Source: Actinomadura latina NBRC 106108
GTDB lineage: Bacteria > Actinomycetota > Actinomycetes > Streptosporangiales > Streptosporangiaceae
Assembly: GCF_001552195.1 (NCBI RefSeq)
Contig: NZ_BCQS01000020.1
Span: forward strand, 168,278-232,277
Direction: 5' to 3'
Length of the DNA stretch: 64,000 nt
Positions 37,422-48,083 of this stretch are shown here, one piece after another. A model generated the notes under the pieces. It saw only the letters and a list, made by a program, of their open reading frames with translations, had not been told where the DNA came from and ran no database searches. Both the position numbers and the translations under genes were made by a program. The first letter of the stretch is position 1; the number at the start of each line of letters is the position of its first letter.

Positions 37422-38855
37422 CTAGGGCGTCAGGGCGGTCTGGGAGTCGGCGGTGTCCGGCAGGTGGACGGCCGTCAAGGCGGGGACGATCGGCAGCACG
37501 GTGAACAGGTAGCCGTCGCCCTTGCCCTTGGACAGGGTGCGGGACGCGTAGACCGGCGCCGAGCCGGGCGCCGGCGTGATCACGGCCCCGTAGGACGCAC
37601 CGTCCTTGCCCGGCGACGTCAGCTCCGTCTGGACGGTCCGCCCGGCGGGGATCTCGACGTCCTTCGGGGCGCTCCTCCCGGCGGCGCTCACGGTGACGAT
37701 CCGCACGGTCGCGGCGCCGGACGGCGCGGTGAGGATCAGCGACGAGTCGAACCGGTTGTCGGCGACGACGCCGGGGCCGGACGCGGTGAGCGGCGCCGTG
37801 GCCGTGCCGTAGGCGACGTCGGCGCCGCGGTCGGCGGCGAAGCCCGCGAGGATGGGCCGGTCGGCGACCAGCCGGACCGCGGCGGCCTTCCCGGACAGCG
37901 CGCCGGTGAGCGGAACGGACGTCACGGTCTTGCCGGGCGCGTCCAGGACGTCCTGCCCCTGCGGGGCGAATGCGCCGCCCGAGGTGATCACCTGCACCCT
38001 GATGCGGGCGTCGGCCTCGCCGGGGACGGAGACGAGCAGCCGGCGCTGCCCGTCGCCGCCCGGCACGCCGGGGACGACCACGGCCGCCGCTGGCTCGCGC
38101 GCCTGCGGCAGCCACTCGACGCCCTTCTTCTCGCCGATGCGGGCGCGCAGCGACGCGGCGACGCGTCCGCTGGTGGTGCGCACGCGCAGGGCGAGGTCGG
38201 CGGCGGACTCCACGATGTCGCCGAGGCCCTCGGCGGAGTCGCCGATCTTCACGATCCTGGTGGTGTAGGGCTGGACGAGCGTGCCGAGCCCCTCCGGGGT
38301 GTCGAGCGGCCCCTCGCCGGACAGGGCGGTGAGGTTCACGTACGCGGGCTGCGCGTCGACGTTGGTCAAGTAGAGGTCGAGCTGGTCGGTCCCGACGGGG
38401 CCGGGGCTCAGGAACCACAGGTCGGTGCCGGGCGTCGCGCAGCGGGCGCCGGCGAGGCCGCGGTCGGCGCCGCCGCTCCAGTGGGTGGTCTGCTCGGCCT
38501 CCAGCCCGGCGGCGATGGCGCCGGTGGCGCGGACGGTGTAGGACTCCTCGCCCGACTTGGTGTCCTTGTTCCACCCCTGCCCTGGCGAGGTCATGGAGGC
38601 GAGCGGCGCACCGCCCTTGGTCGGCGTCGTGTCCACGCGCCCGCCGCCCTTCTGGGAGAGGGACTGCCCGGCCACCCGTCCGCCCTCGTGCCCTGGGCAG
38701 ACCATCACGGCGTGGGTGACGGGCGCCGAACGGCCCTTTTCGGACGCCTCGCCAGGCCGGGAGAACGTCGCGGCCCCGTAGAGGGCGGCGACGGCCACGA
38801 GCATGAGGGCCGCGGTGGCGTAGCGCATGCCGAGGAGGCGCAGAACCTTGTCCAT
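37422..38855 (-). CDS. DUF5719 family membrane-anchored protein
   Basis: A 477-residue protein with an uncleaved N-terminal signal anchor (about 8-31, LGMRYATAALMLVAVAALYGAATF) and a long extracytoplasmic region of beta-strand repeats with alternating Gly/Pro/Val. Actinobacterial homologues (DUF5719) are commonly encoded after a large GT2 membrane glycosyltransferase, as here. Function unknown. The gene begins 4 bp after the glycosyltransferase stop. Confidence 0.82.
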   Translation of the reverse strand: MDKVLRLLGMRYATAALMLVAVAALYGAATFSRPGEASEKGRSAPVTHAVMVCPGHEGGRVAGQSLSQKGGGRVDTTPTKGGAPLASMTSPGQGWNKDTKSGEESYTVRATGAIAAGLEAEQTTHWSGGADRGLAGARCATPGTDLWFLSPGPVGTDQLDLYLTNVDAQPAYVNLTALSGEGPLDTPEGLGTLVQPYTTRIVKIGDSAEGLGDIVESAADLALRVRTTSGRVAASLRARIGEKKGVEWLPQAREPAAAVVVPGVPGGDGQRRLLVSVPGEADARIRVQVITSGGAFAPQGQDVLDAPGKTVTSVPLTGALSGKAAAVRLVADRPILAGFAADRGADVAYGTATAPLTASGPGVVADNRFDSSLILTAPSGAATVRIVTVSAAGRSAPKDVEIPAGRTVQTELTSPGKDGASYGAVITPAPGSAPVYASRTLSKGKGDGYLFTVLPIVPALTAVHLPDTADSQTALTP

Positions 38856-38858
38856 GGG

Positions 38859-41800
38859 TCAGGACACCTCCTCGGGACTCGGTTCCTTCACCGGCTCTGG
38901 GGGCGCCTCAAGCTCGCGCGGGGCGCGGGCATGGTTCGCGCGGCGGTGTCCGCGCCGTCCGCCTCGCCGTCCATCTCGCCGTCCGCCTCGCCGTCCATGG
39001 GGGCGTCGCTCCCGGTCGCCGCTGAACATCAGGTTGTCGGCCTGGGCGCCGGGCAGGGCCAGGACGACCACGAGCAGGACGGCGATGCCCTGAATGACGA
39101 TCCACGTGTGCCGCATGGTCATCGACCGTGTCAGCTCGAACTCGCCTCCGGCCGGGGGGATGTCGTAGCCCTGCGCCCAGCGGTCGACCGTGTGCCCCTT
39201 GAGTTCGCGGCCGTTGAGCGTGGCCTTCCATCCATCGTCGGCGGGCTCGGCCAAGAGCATGGTGCGCTTGCCCGTGCCCGGCGGGATCTGCACGCGGGCA
39301 TTGATCCGGCCTGCCGGCAGTGGCGTGACCGTGGAGCCTTGCAGAAGCATCATCCGTGCGGACGTCGGCTGGACCCGCCACACGGCGAACGTTCCCGTAC
39401 GGCTCAGGCGGGTCAGCTCCGGAGACGCGTCCAAGACCTTGGTGATGGGGTCTTTTCGCGGGTACGGCACAAGGAGGTACTGGACGCCCATCCGGGTCAG
39501 CGCGGGCCCGTCGTCGCCTTCCCGTCCCGCCGCCAGGCCCGCCACGAGGTCGTCCATGCGTTCGTGGGCTTCGCCGCCTACCGGGACCTCTGATTCGCCC
39601 AGCCTCGGACGGTCGTCCCTGACGATCGTGTAGGAGACCCGCCCGATGGGCTCCCTGTGCAGGACGAGGGTCCGCGGCCCGCCCGGCGCGCGGAGGAACA
39701 GGGGCACCGTGTCGGGGTCGACCTTGCCCAGCGGCCCGCCCGCGCCGCCGGCCACCCAGAGCCCGGCGGACAGCAGCGGCGCGGTGAGCGCGGCGACCAG
39801 CACGGCCGCCCCGCCGGCCCGGTAGACCACGTGCTTGCCCGCGAGGACCTCGGCGGCGCGCTGGACGGCGGCGGCCGCGGCGAGCAGCACCCCCGCCCCC
39901 GCGACGATCAGCGCCACGCCGGGCCAGGCCGGCGCCGTGTCCGCGCCCTTGGTGACGGTCGCGGCGCTGGTCAGCACGGCGACGAGCAGCCCGAACACCG
40001 CGAGCAGCCAGCCCGCCAGCACGCTGCCGCGGCGGCTGCGCAGCGGCAGCGCCAGCACGGCGACCGCGAGCAGGCCCGCGACCGCCCACCGCGCGGGGGT
40101 GCCCGGCCCGCCCGGGTCGAGCGTCAGCAGGTCGGCGGCGGTCGCGGGCTCGAACCGCCGGTGCAGGCCCGCCTCGCCGAGCAGGCGGGACGGGTGCAGC
40201 AGGAGGCCGGTGGCCCACGGGAGCATCAGCAGCGGCGGCACGGCGAGCGCGATGGCGACGCCGCGGCGGCCCTGCCGGTGGCCCGGCCGGTCGAGCAGCG
40301 CCCACACCATCCCGGCCGTCAGCACGGCGATGAGCCAGACGAGCGGGACGAACGCCGTCGCGACGGCGAGCAGCAGCGCGACCGTCCACGCGGCCCGTCC
40401 GGCGCGCTTGTGCCGCGTCGCCGCGTCGAACCGGGCGGCCTCCGAGCGCGGGAACCCGTAGACGCGGGCGGCGTACACGCCGATCAGCGGGAGCAGGACG
40501 AGGACGACGGCGGTGCCGAGCCGTCCGCCCGCGATGGCGCCGGTCGCTGCGGGCAGCAGCGCGTACGCGGCGGCGAACCAGGCGCGGACGGCGGCGACCG
40601 GGACGCGGCGGCCGGCGGCCGCGCGGGCGCGGCGCCCCGTCAGCGGCGACTCCGTGATCAGCAGCCGGGACGCCCGGTAGGCGGTGAGTCCGGCGAGCGG
40701 GACGCTGCCCAGCAGCAGGATCGACACGACCAGCCACGGCTTGCCGAACAGCGCCGTCGACAGCACCGCGAGGACGCCGACATAGGGCGGGCTCCCCGCG
40801 TCGGTGCCGAGCCCGACCGGATGCCAGCCGGACAGGTACTGCTCCCAGAGATCGCTCGCGCCGCCCCACGCCGGGACGAGCGCACCGCCGCCGAGCCGTC
40901 CCGCCGCGGTGAGCAGGGACCGTTCGGCGGCGACCGTCACGGCGGCCAGCGCCAGGACGAGCAGGACGCCGGGGCGGGCGAGGAGGCGCCGGATCGGGCC
41001 CGGCTCGTCCGCCGTGACGTCCTCCTCCTCCCGTTCGTGCTCGTGGGCGGCGAGATACTCCGCGGCCGCCTCGGCGGCGCGGCGCAGCACCAGCCAGCGC
41101 GGCTGGAAGCGCCGGATGCTGCGGTGGGCCCGGGTCCGGCCGTCCGCGCGGGCGGCCCGCGCCCGCCGCAGCCGGCCGGGGTCGCGCAGCACGTCGGCGA
41201 GGGCGCGCAGCTCCTCGCGCGCCGCGCCCGGCCGTTTGGTGATCACCAGGTAGAGGGCGTGCAGGAGCGACGCCCACACGTTGCGGACGACCGCCCGCAG
41301 CATCGCGGGCAGCGGCTGGTTGGCGAGCAGCGTGAACAGCGCGTTGCGGCGGTCGCGGCGGGCCGGGTGCTCCGCCGTCATGCCGATCTCGCGGACCCCG
41401 CGCCGGGACGCCTCCGCGTGGTACACGACCGCGTCGGTCGCCGTGACGACCCGCTCCCCGGCCGCGTGCACCCGCCAGCAGAGGTCCAGGTCGTCGCGGA
41501 AGATCCCGTACTCGACGTCGAAGCCGCCGAGCCGCTCCCACACGTCCCGGCGGACCAGCATCCCGGCGCTGCCGACGGCGAGGACGTCCCGGACGCCGTC
41601 GTGCTGGCCCTGGTCGAACTCGTCGCGGTCCAGGCCGCGCTCGCGGCGCCCGGCGGCGTCCACGGTGACGCCCACCTCGCGCAGCACCCGCCGGTCGTCC
41701 CAGTCGCGGACCTTCGGGCCGAGCACCGCGATGTTCGGGTCGGTGCCGGCGGTCCGCAGCAGTTGCGCGAGCGCGTCGTGGGCGGGCGCCGAGTCGTCGT

Positions 41801-42119
41801 GCAGCAGCCAGACCCACTCGGTTCTGGGGTTGCCGGGGTCGTCGTCGGGGACGGGCGCGGACGCCGCGTCCTGCCGGAGCGCCTCCGCGATCGCCTCCCC
41901 GTAGCCGGTCGTGCGCGGCAGCGTGAGGATCCGGCCCGCGCCGGCGACCTCGGCGAGGACGGCGGGCCCGCGGTCGCGGCTTCCGGTGTCCACGATCACG
42001 ACGCGCTGGGCGGGGCGCGCCTGCGTGAGCAGCGCCTTCAGTGTCTCTGGAAGCCACCGCGCGCCGTCGTGCGCGACGAGGACCGCCGTGACGACGTGGC
42101 GATCGAGAGTGGGGGGCAA
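38859..42119 (-). CDS. Giant membrane glycosyltransferase, GT2 domain plus many TM helices
   Basis: This protein has a GT2 domain (about 1-330 from the chosen start): VTAVLVAHDGARWLPETLKALL, WVWLLHDDSAPAHDALAQLL (DDD in place of DXD), GSAGMLVRRDVWERLGGFD and FRDDLDLCWRVHAAG. A basic linker and at least ten TM helices (about 400-870) and a C-terminal extracytoplasmic domain follow. The tail is strongly basic, with RRGGRRDGRRGGRRG-type repeats before an acidic end. It likely moves sugars onto wall polymers from a lipid-linked donor. The frame opens at GTG 42239, but the whiB terminator at 42165-42199 would then be inside; I chose TTG at 42119, 11 residues before the conserved VVTAVLVAHDG. Start confidence is low. 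Confidence 0.85.
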   Translation of the reverse strand: MPPTLDRHVVTAVLVAHDGARWLPETLKALLTQARPAQRVVIVDTGSRDRGPAVLAEVAGAGRILTLPRTTGYGEAIAEALRQDAASAPVPDDDPGNPRTEWVWLLHDDSAPAHDALAQLLRTAGTDPNIAVLGPKVRDWDDRRVLREVGVTVDAAGRRERGLDRDEFDQGQHDGVRDVLAVGSAGMLVRRDVWERLGGFDVEYGIFRDDLDLCWRVHAAGERVVTATDAVVYHAEASRRGVREIGMTAEHPARRDRRNALFTLLANQPLPAMLRAVVRNVWASLLHALYLVITKRPGAAREELRALADVLRDPGRLRRARAARADGRTRAHRSIRRFQPRWLVLRRAAEAAAEYLAAHEHEREEEDVTADEPGPIRRLLARPGVLLVLALAAVTVAAERSLLTAAGRLGGGALVPAWGGASDLWEQYLSGWHPVGLGTDAGSPPYVGVLAVLSTALFGKPWLVVSILLLGSVPLAGLTAYRASRLLITESPLTGRRARAAAGRRVPVAAVRAWFAAAYALLPAATGAIAGGRLGTAVVLVLLPLIGVYAARVYGFPRSEAARFDAATRHKRAGRAAWTVALLLAVATAFVPLVWLIAVLTAGMVWALLDRPGHRQGRRGVAIALAVPPLLMLPWATGLLLHPSRLLGEAGLHRRFEPATAADLLTLDPGGPGTPARWAVAGLLAVAVLALPLRSRRGSVLAGWLLAVFGLLVAVLTSAATVTKGADTAPAWPGVALIVAGAGVLLAAAAAVQRAAEVLAGKHVVYRAGGAAVLVAALTAPLLSAGLWVAGGAGGPLGKVDPDTVPLFLRAPGGPRTLVLHREPIGRVSYTIVRDDRPRLGESEVPVGGEAHERMDDLVAGLAAGREGDDGPALTRMGVQYLLVPYPRKDPITKVLDASPELTRLSRTGTFAVWRVQPTSARMMLLQGSTVTPLPAGRINARVQIPPGTGKRTMLLAEPADDGWKATLNGRELKGHTVDRWAQGYDIPPAGGEFELTRSMTMRHTWIVIQGIAVLLVVVLALPGAQADNLMFSGDRERRPHGRRGGRRDGRRGGRRGHRRANHARAPRELEAPPEPVKEPSPEEVS

Positions 42120-42164
42120 TGATCGCTCGATCTGTGGGACGACAGGGTCGTGCCGGAAAAATAC

Positions 42165-42199
42165 AGCAGCCGTGCCGGCGCGGGGCCGGCACGGCTGCT
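42165..42199 (-). terminator. Rho-independent terminator after whiB
   Basis: A perfect 15-bp stem (AGCAGCCGTGCCGGC and complement) with a 5-nt loop is followed on the minus strand by GTATTTTTCC. It lies 107 bp past the whiB stop and before the GT2 gene, so it separates the two genes' transcripts. Confidence 0.85.
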
Positions 42200-42278
42200 T
42201 ACTGTACGCGTGGCCGCGCGGGGCACGCTCCGGATCCACCGAGATCCGGGGCGCGCGGCCGGAACGTCCCGCCGCCCG

Positions 42279-42314
42279 GACGGCTCCGTCCTAGACGGCT
42301 CCGTCCTAGACGGC
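42279..42314 (-). repeat. 15-bp tandem duplication spanning the whiB stop codon
   Basis: GACGGCTCCGTCCTA occurs twice (42279-42293 and 42294-42308) with a partial third copy (GACGGC, 42309-42314). On the minus strand each unit carries the last two codons, Ala-Val, and TAG. Since the unit is 15 bp, the duplicated stop lies in frame. Confidence 0.9.
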
Positions 42315-42569
42315 CTGGCGCTTCAGCTTGCGCCGCTCCCGCTCGGAGAGTCCTCCCCAGATGCCGAAGCGTTCGTCGTGCTGCAGTGCGTACTCCAGGC
42401 ACTCCGTACGCACCTCGCATGCCCGGCACACCTTCTTGGCCTCGCGAGTCGAGCCGCCCTTCTCCGGAAAGAACGCCTCCGGGTCGGTCTGCGCGCACAG
42501 GGCGCGCTCCTGCCAACCCATCTCTTCGCCGTCTGTGCCGTGCGCCAGCGGGATGACCACCTCGCTCAC
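42306..42569 (-). CDS. whiB: WhiB-family iron-sulfur regulator (WhiB2/WhiB-like)
   Basis: An 87-residue WhiB-like protein. Its [4Fe-4S] ligands are C25, C48, C51 and C57 (C-x-x-C-x5-C spacing), followed by the GIWGGLSERERRKLKR turn and basic tail. The position next to the fbiA-fbiB genes and manB region matches whiB2 in mycobacteria and the sporulation regulator whiB in streptomycetes. WhiB proteins with WhiA control sporulation and septation. The ATG at 42569 reads MSEVVIPLAHGTDG. It has a sigma-70-like promoter at 42658-42687 and terminator at 42165-42199, making a monocistronic unit. Confidence 0.93.
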   Translation of the reverse strand: MSEVVIPLAHGTDGEEMGWQERALCAQTDPEAFFPEKGGSTREAKKVCRACEVRTECLEYALQHDERFGIWGGLSERERRKLKRQAV

Positions 42570-42600
42570 AGCGCACCTCCCTGCCCGTGGAACCCCCTGG

Positions 42601-42642
42601 TCAATGCCATCCCTCCGGTTCCTTCCCCCGAGAAGGCATTGA
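42601..42642 (-). promoter_or_regulatory. Hairpin in the whiB leader
   Basis: TCAATGCC (42601-42608) and GGCATTGA (42635-42642) are complementary and could form a stem-loop at the 5' end of the whiB mRNA, directly after the predicted transcription start (near 42650). The loop (26 nt) holds a C-rich stretch. Confidence 0.45.
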
Positions 42643-42657
42643 AACTACACGGACGAA

Positions 42658-42687
42658 ATTACACGCGTGCAGCGACCGCCCCGTCAA
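42658..42687 (-). promoter_or_regulatory. Predicted sigma-70-type promoter of whiB
   Basis: On the minus strand TTGACG (rc of 42682-42687) and TGTAAT (rc of 42658-42663) are separated by 18 bp. The -10 is about 90 bp upstream of the ATG at 42569. Confidence 0.55.
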
Positions 42688-42789
42688 GCCGGAGAGCTTT
42701 CCTGGGCGACAAAACGGGTTATGCCGGGACAACCGCGAAGACTTTTGGCTGAAGATTCGGTTAATCGGACGGTCAGCGGCGGGCGCGGA

Positions 42790-43722
<933 letters not shown>

Positions 43723-43833
43723 GGTGAATTCTCCAGACCGAGGCAATCCATTACACGACAAAGCTTTGCATAGTCTCGTGCGGGGCGGCGACCCCACACA
43801 CCTCCCGCCCGGGAGCGCCGTAGGGTTTGGGGC

Positions 43834-44783
<950 letters not shown>

Positions 44784-44787
<4 letters not shown>

Positions 44788-46070
44788 GGCTCGAGGTCTT
44801 CGGCCTCGCGGGATTGCCGGAGGTCGCCGAGGGCGATGACATCGCGGCCCTGGTTCCGGCCGGCGCCGTCGAGGACGGTGACGTGCTCGTCGTCACGTCC
44901 AAGATCGTCAGTAAGGCGGAGGGCCGGGTCCTGGTCGCGGACGACCGCGAGAAGGCCATCGACGCCGAGACCGTCCGGGTGGTGGCGCGGCGGACGCACG
45001 CGCGGGGCGAGACGCGGATCGTGGAGACGCGGCAGGGGCTCGTGCTCGCGGCGGCCGGCGTGGACGCGTCCAACACCCGGCCGGGGACCGTGCTGCTGCT
45101 GCCGGAGGACCCGGACGCGTCGGCGCGGCGCATCCGGGCCGGGGTCCGGGAGCGGGCCGGCGTGGACGTGGGCGTGATCGTGTCCGACACCCTGGGGCGG
45201 CCCTGGCGGAACGGGCTGACCGACGCGGCCATCGGGGTGGCCGGGCTGGAGCCGCTCAGCGATCTGCGCGGGCGGGACGACTCCTACGGGAATCGGCTCG
45301 ACGCCACCATCACGGCCGTGGCGGACGAGATCGCCGCGGCGGGGGAACTGGTCAAGGGGAAGCTCGACGGGGTGCCGATCGCCGTTGTGCGGGGGCTGGC
45401 CGGGATCGTCACGCCGGGGGACGGGCCGGGGGCTCGGGCGCTGGTACGCCCGCCCGACGAGGACATGTTCCGGTTCGGGTCGGCCGACGTGCTGCGGGCG
45501 CGGCGCACGATCCGGGAGTTCACCGGGGAGCCGGTGGATCCGGCGGCGGTGCGGCGGGCCGTGGGGGCCGCGATCACCGCGCCGGCGCCGCATCACACGA
45601 CGCCGTGGCGGTTCGTCCTGCTGGAGTCGGCGGAGTCCCGGACGCGGCTGCTGGACGCGATGCGCGACGCCTGGGAGGCCGACCTGCGGCGCGACGGCTT
45701 CTCCGCGGAGTCGGTCGTCAAGCGGCTGCGGCGCGGCGAGGTGCTGCGGCGGGCCCCGTACCTGGTGGTGCCGTGCCTGGTCATGGACGGTTCGCACGAC
45801 TATCCGGACGAGCGCCGGGCGCGGGCCGAGCGGGAGATGTTCGTCGTGGCGGCGGGCGCGGGCGTGCAGAACCTGCTGGTCGCGCTGGCGGTCGAGGGGC
45901 TCGGGTCCTGCTGGGTGTCGAGCACGATGTTCTGCCGCGACGCGGTGCGCGACGTGCTCGATCTGCCGGCCGGCTGGGACCCGATGGGCGCCGTCGGCGT
46001 CGGCCGCGCCGCCGCGCCGCCGCGCGAGCGCCCGGCGCGGAGCGCCGGCGCCTTCATCGAGGTGCGCTGA
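44784..46070 (+). CDS. fbiB: Bifunctional F420 gamma-glutamyl ligase and dehydro-F420 reductase
   Basis: A 428-residue two-domain protein. The N-terminal CofE domain (1-205, VLVVTSKIVSKAEGR, VSDTLGRPWRNGLTDAAIGVAGLEP and GRDDSYGN) adds glutamates to F420-0. The C-terminal nitroreductase-like FMN domain (210-428, RRTIREFTGEPVDP, PAPHHTTPWRF and AAGAGVQNLLVALAVEGLGSCWVSS) reduces the dehydro form. It overlaps fbiA by ATGA. The stop is inside a 14-bp triple tandem repeat. Confidence 0.95.
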
Positions 46071-46099
46071 GCGAGGTGCGCTGAGTGGGGTGCGCTGAG
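46058..46099 (+). repeat. Three 14-bp tandem repeats spanning the fbiB stop codon
   Basis: CGAGGTGCGCTGAG is repeated at 46058-46071 and 46072-46085, with a variant (TGGGGTGCGCTGAG) at 46086-46099. Each contains the last codons of FbiB and the TGA; the used stop is 46068-46070. Confidence 0.9.
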
Positions 46100-46198
46100 C
46101 GGGAATAGATCGCGGGTGTCCTGGGCTGGCCTCTTCGCGGGGCCTTTTCCGGGACCCCGACGCGGCGCAAATTATGACGATTGGCATAGAGTGCCCGC

Positions 46199-47614
46199 AT
46201 GGACGCGACGAGCTCCGCTCTTCGCCGGGCCCTGGCCCGCGCGCGTGACGGCAAGACACTGGACCGATCCGAGGCCACCACACTCCTGCAGGCCCGCGGG
46301 GCGCAGCTCGACGATCTGCTCGCCTACGCCGCCCGCACCCGGGACGCCGGTCTGGAGGCCGCCGGCCGCCCGGGCGTCATCACCTACAGCCGCAAGGTCT
46401 TCATCCCGCTGACCCGGCTGTGCCGGGACCGCTGCGGGTACTGCACGTTCGCGACCGTCCCCCACAAACTGGACTCGCCGTACCTGAGCCCGGACGAGGT
46501 CCTGGAGATCGCGCGGCAGGGCGCGGAGATGGGCTGCAAGGAGGCCCTGTTCACGCTCGGGGACCGTCCCGAGGACCGGTGGAAGCAGGCCCGCGAATGG
46601 CTGGACGCGCACGGCTACGACGACACGCTCTCGTACGTGCGCGCGATGGCGATCCGGGTGCTGGAGGAGACCGGGCTACTGCCGCATCTGAACCCCGGCG
46701 TGCTGACCTGGCGCGACTTCCAGCGGCTCAAGCCCGTCGCGCCGTCGATGGGCATGATGCTGGAGACGACCGCGACACGGCTGTTCAGCGAGCGCGGCGG
46801 GCCGCACTTCGGGTCGCCGGACAAGGACCCGGCCGTCCGGCTGCGCGTGCTCGAGGACGCGGGACGCACGAACGTGCCGTTCACCACCGGGATCCTCATC
46901 GGCATCGGCGAGACGGTCGAGGAGCGCGCGGACGCGATCTTCGAGATCCGGCGGACGATGCGGGAGTACGGGGCGATCCAGGAGGTGATCGTCCAGAACT
47001 TCCGCGCGAAGCCCGACACGAAGATGCGCGACACGCCCGACGCGGAGCTGGCGGAGCTGGCCGCGACGATCGCGGTGACGCGGCTCGTCCTCGGGCCGAA
47101 GGCGCGCGTGCAGGCGCCGCCGAACCTGGTCGCCGACCAGTACGCGCTGATGCTGCGGGCCGGGATCGACGACTGGGGCGGGGTCTCGCCGGTGACGCCC
47201 GATCACGTGAACCCGGAACGGCCGTGGCCGCAGATCGAGGAGCTGGCCGAGCAGACCGCCGAGTCGGGGTTCGAGCTGCGGGAACGGCTGACGATCTATC
47301 CCGAGTACGTGCGGCGGGGCGAGCCGTGGCTCGACCCGCGGCTGATCGGGCACGTCGCGGCCCTGGCCGATCCGGAGACCGGGCTGGCGCGCGAGGACGC
47401 CGTGCCCGCGGGGCGGCCGTGGCAGGAGCCCGACGGCGGGTTCGAGGCGTCCGGGCGGACGGATCTGCACACGTCGATCGACACGGCCGGGCGGACCAGC
47501 GACCGGCGCGACGACTTCGACGAGGTCTACGGGGACTGGGACGCGCTGAAGGAGCGCATGGCCGCGCCTCAGCGCTTCGACGCGGATGTCAAGGCGGCTC
47601 TCGCGCGCGCGTAG
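46199..47614 (+). CDS. cofG: FO synthase subunit 1 (CofG half of FbiC), C-terminally cut
   Basis: A 471-residue radical SAM protein. The [4Fe-4S] ligands are C75, C79 and C82 (CRDRCGYC). The rest of the TIM barrel matches the N-terminal CofG half of FbiC: ETTATRLFSERGGPHFGSPDKDP, VQNFRAKPDTKMRDTPDAEL and VQAPPNLVADQYALMLRAGIDDWGG. After residue 420 the sequence follows the CofG-CofH linker (DDFDEVYGDWDALKERM, then DADVKAALARA) and stops at TAG; the CofH half, normally about 400 more residues, is missing. The TAG seems formed by the junction with the convergent XRE gene. FO synthesis would need a CofH encoded elsewhere. It starts 128 bp after fbiB. Confidence 0.9.
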   Translation: MDATSSALRRALARARDGKTLDRSEATTLLQARGAQLDDLLAYAARTRDAGLEAAGRPGVITYSRKVFIPLTRLCRDRCGYCTFATVPHKLDSPYLSPDEVLEIARQGAEMGCKEALFTLGDRPEDRWKQAREWLDAHGYDDTLSYVRAMAIRVLEETGLLPHLNPGVLTWRDFQRLKPVAPSMGMMLETTATRLFSERGGPHFGSPDKDPAVRLRVLEDAGRTNVPFTTGILIGIGETVEERADAIFEIRRTMREYGAIQEVIVQNFRAKPDTKMRDTPDAELAELAATIAVTRLVLGPKARVQAPPNLVADQYALMLRAGIDDWGGVSPVTPDHVNPERPWPQIEELAEQTAESGFELRERLTIYPEYVRRGEPWLDPRLIGHVAALADPETGLAREDAVPAGRPWQEPDGGFEASGRTDLHTSIDTAGRTSDRRDDFDEVYGDWDALKERMAAPQRFDADVKAALARA

Positions 47615-47883
47615 TTGTGCCACCAGCCTTGCCTTCGCGCCTTCCGGGCCAGGTCCATCAGAGCTTGGCGCTCCTGCTCGTCCGTCACGCCGTACTCCTC
47701 CGCCAAGAGGCGCACGTCGCTCGGGGTGACACGGGTTCGCCCGGTCTCGATGCGGGAGATCTTGGCCTTGGACCAGTCGAGCCGCTGCGCGACGTCCTCC
47801 ATCGACAGGCCGGCCACCTCTCGCAGGCGGAGCAGCTCCCGTCGCAACTGCCTGCCGCGGAATGTCTCCATCCTCGCCGTCAT
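47569..47883 (-). CDS. Truncated XRE-DUF5753 type regulator
   Basis: A 104-residue protein. It has an HTH (about 13-60, LRRELLRLREVAGLSMEDVAQRLDWSKAKISRIETGR) and continues ARKARRQGWWHNY, which in XRE-DUF5753 regulators leads into the DUF5753 domain. Here it changes at once to ARARAALTSASKR and stops; this end is read from the strand opposite the cofG 3' end. About 150-180 residues of DUF5753 are lost. GGGAG lies 9 nt before the chosen ATG at 47883. The HTH could still bind DNA, so it may be a remnant or a repressor fragment. Confidence 0.7.
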   Translation of the reverse strand: MTARMETFRGRQLRRELLRLREVAGLSMEDVAQRLDWSKAKISRIETGRTRVTPSDVRLLAEEYGVTDEQERQALMDLARKARRQGWWHNYARARAALTSASKR

Positions 47884-48083
47884 GAGTGAAGTCTCCCGTA
47901 GTTGTTCGGGCTCAGCCTCTAAGAATCTTGAGACGTCTCGAAGTGAAACGTTGCACATTGACTCGTTACAAGCAACACTATCAGCGACCGAACGCACACC
48001 GAACGCGATCAAGCGGAAGAGGTCACGTCTGCCCTGAATCGCTACGGCTGTGGACGAACCGGATTGACGGGAGGTATGGCTCG

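Noticed and set aside
39657..42122. An 821-residue open frame opposite the GT2 gene
   Set aside because: Arg/Gly/Ala-rich antisense frame without domains; the minus-strand frame has clear GT2 motifs.
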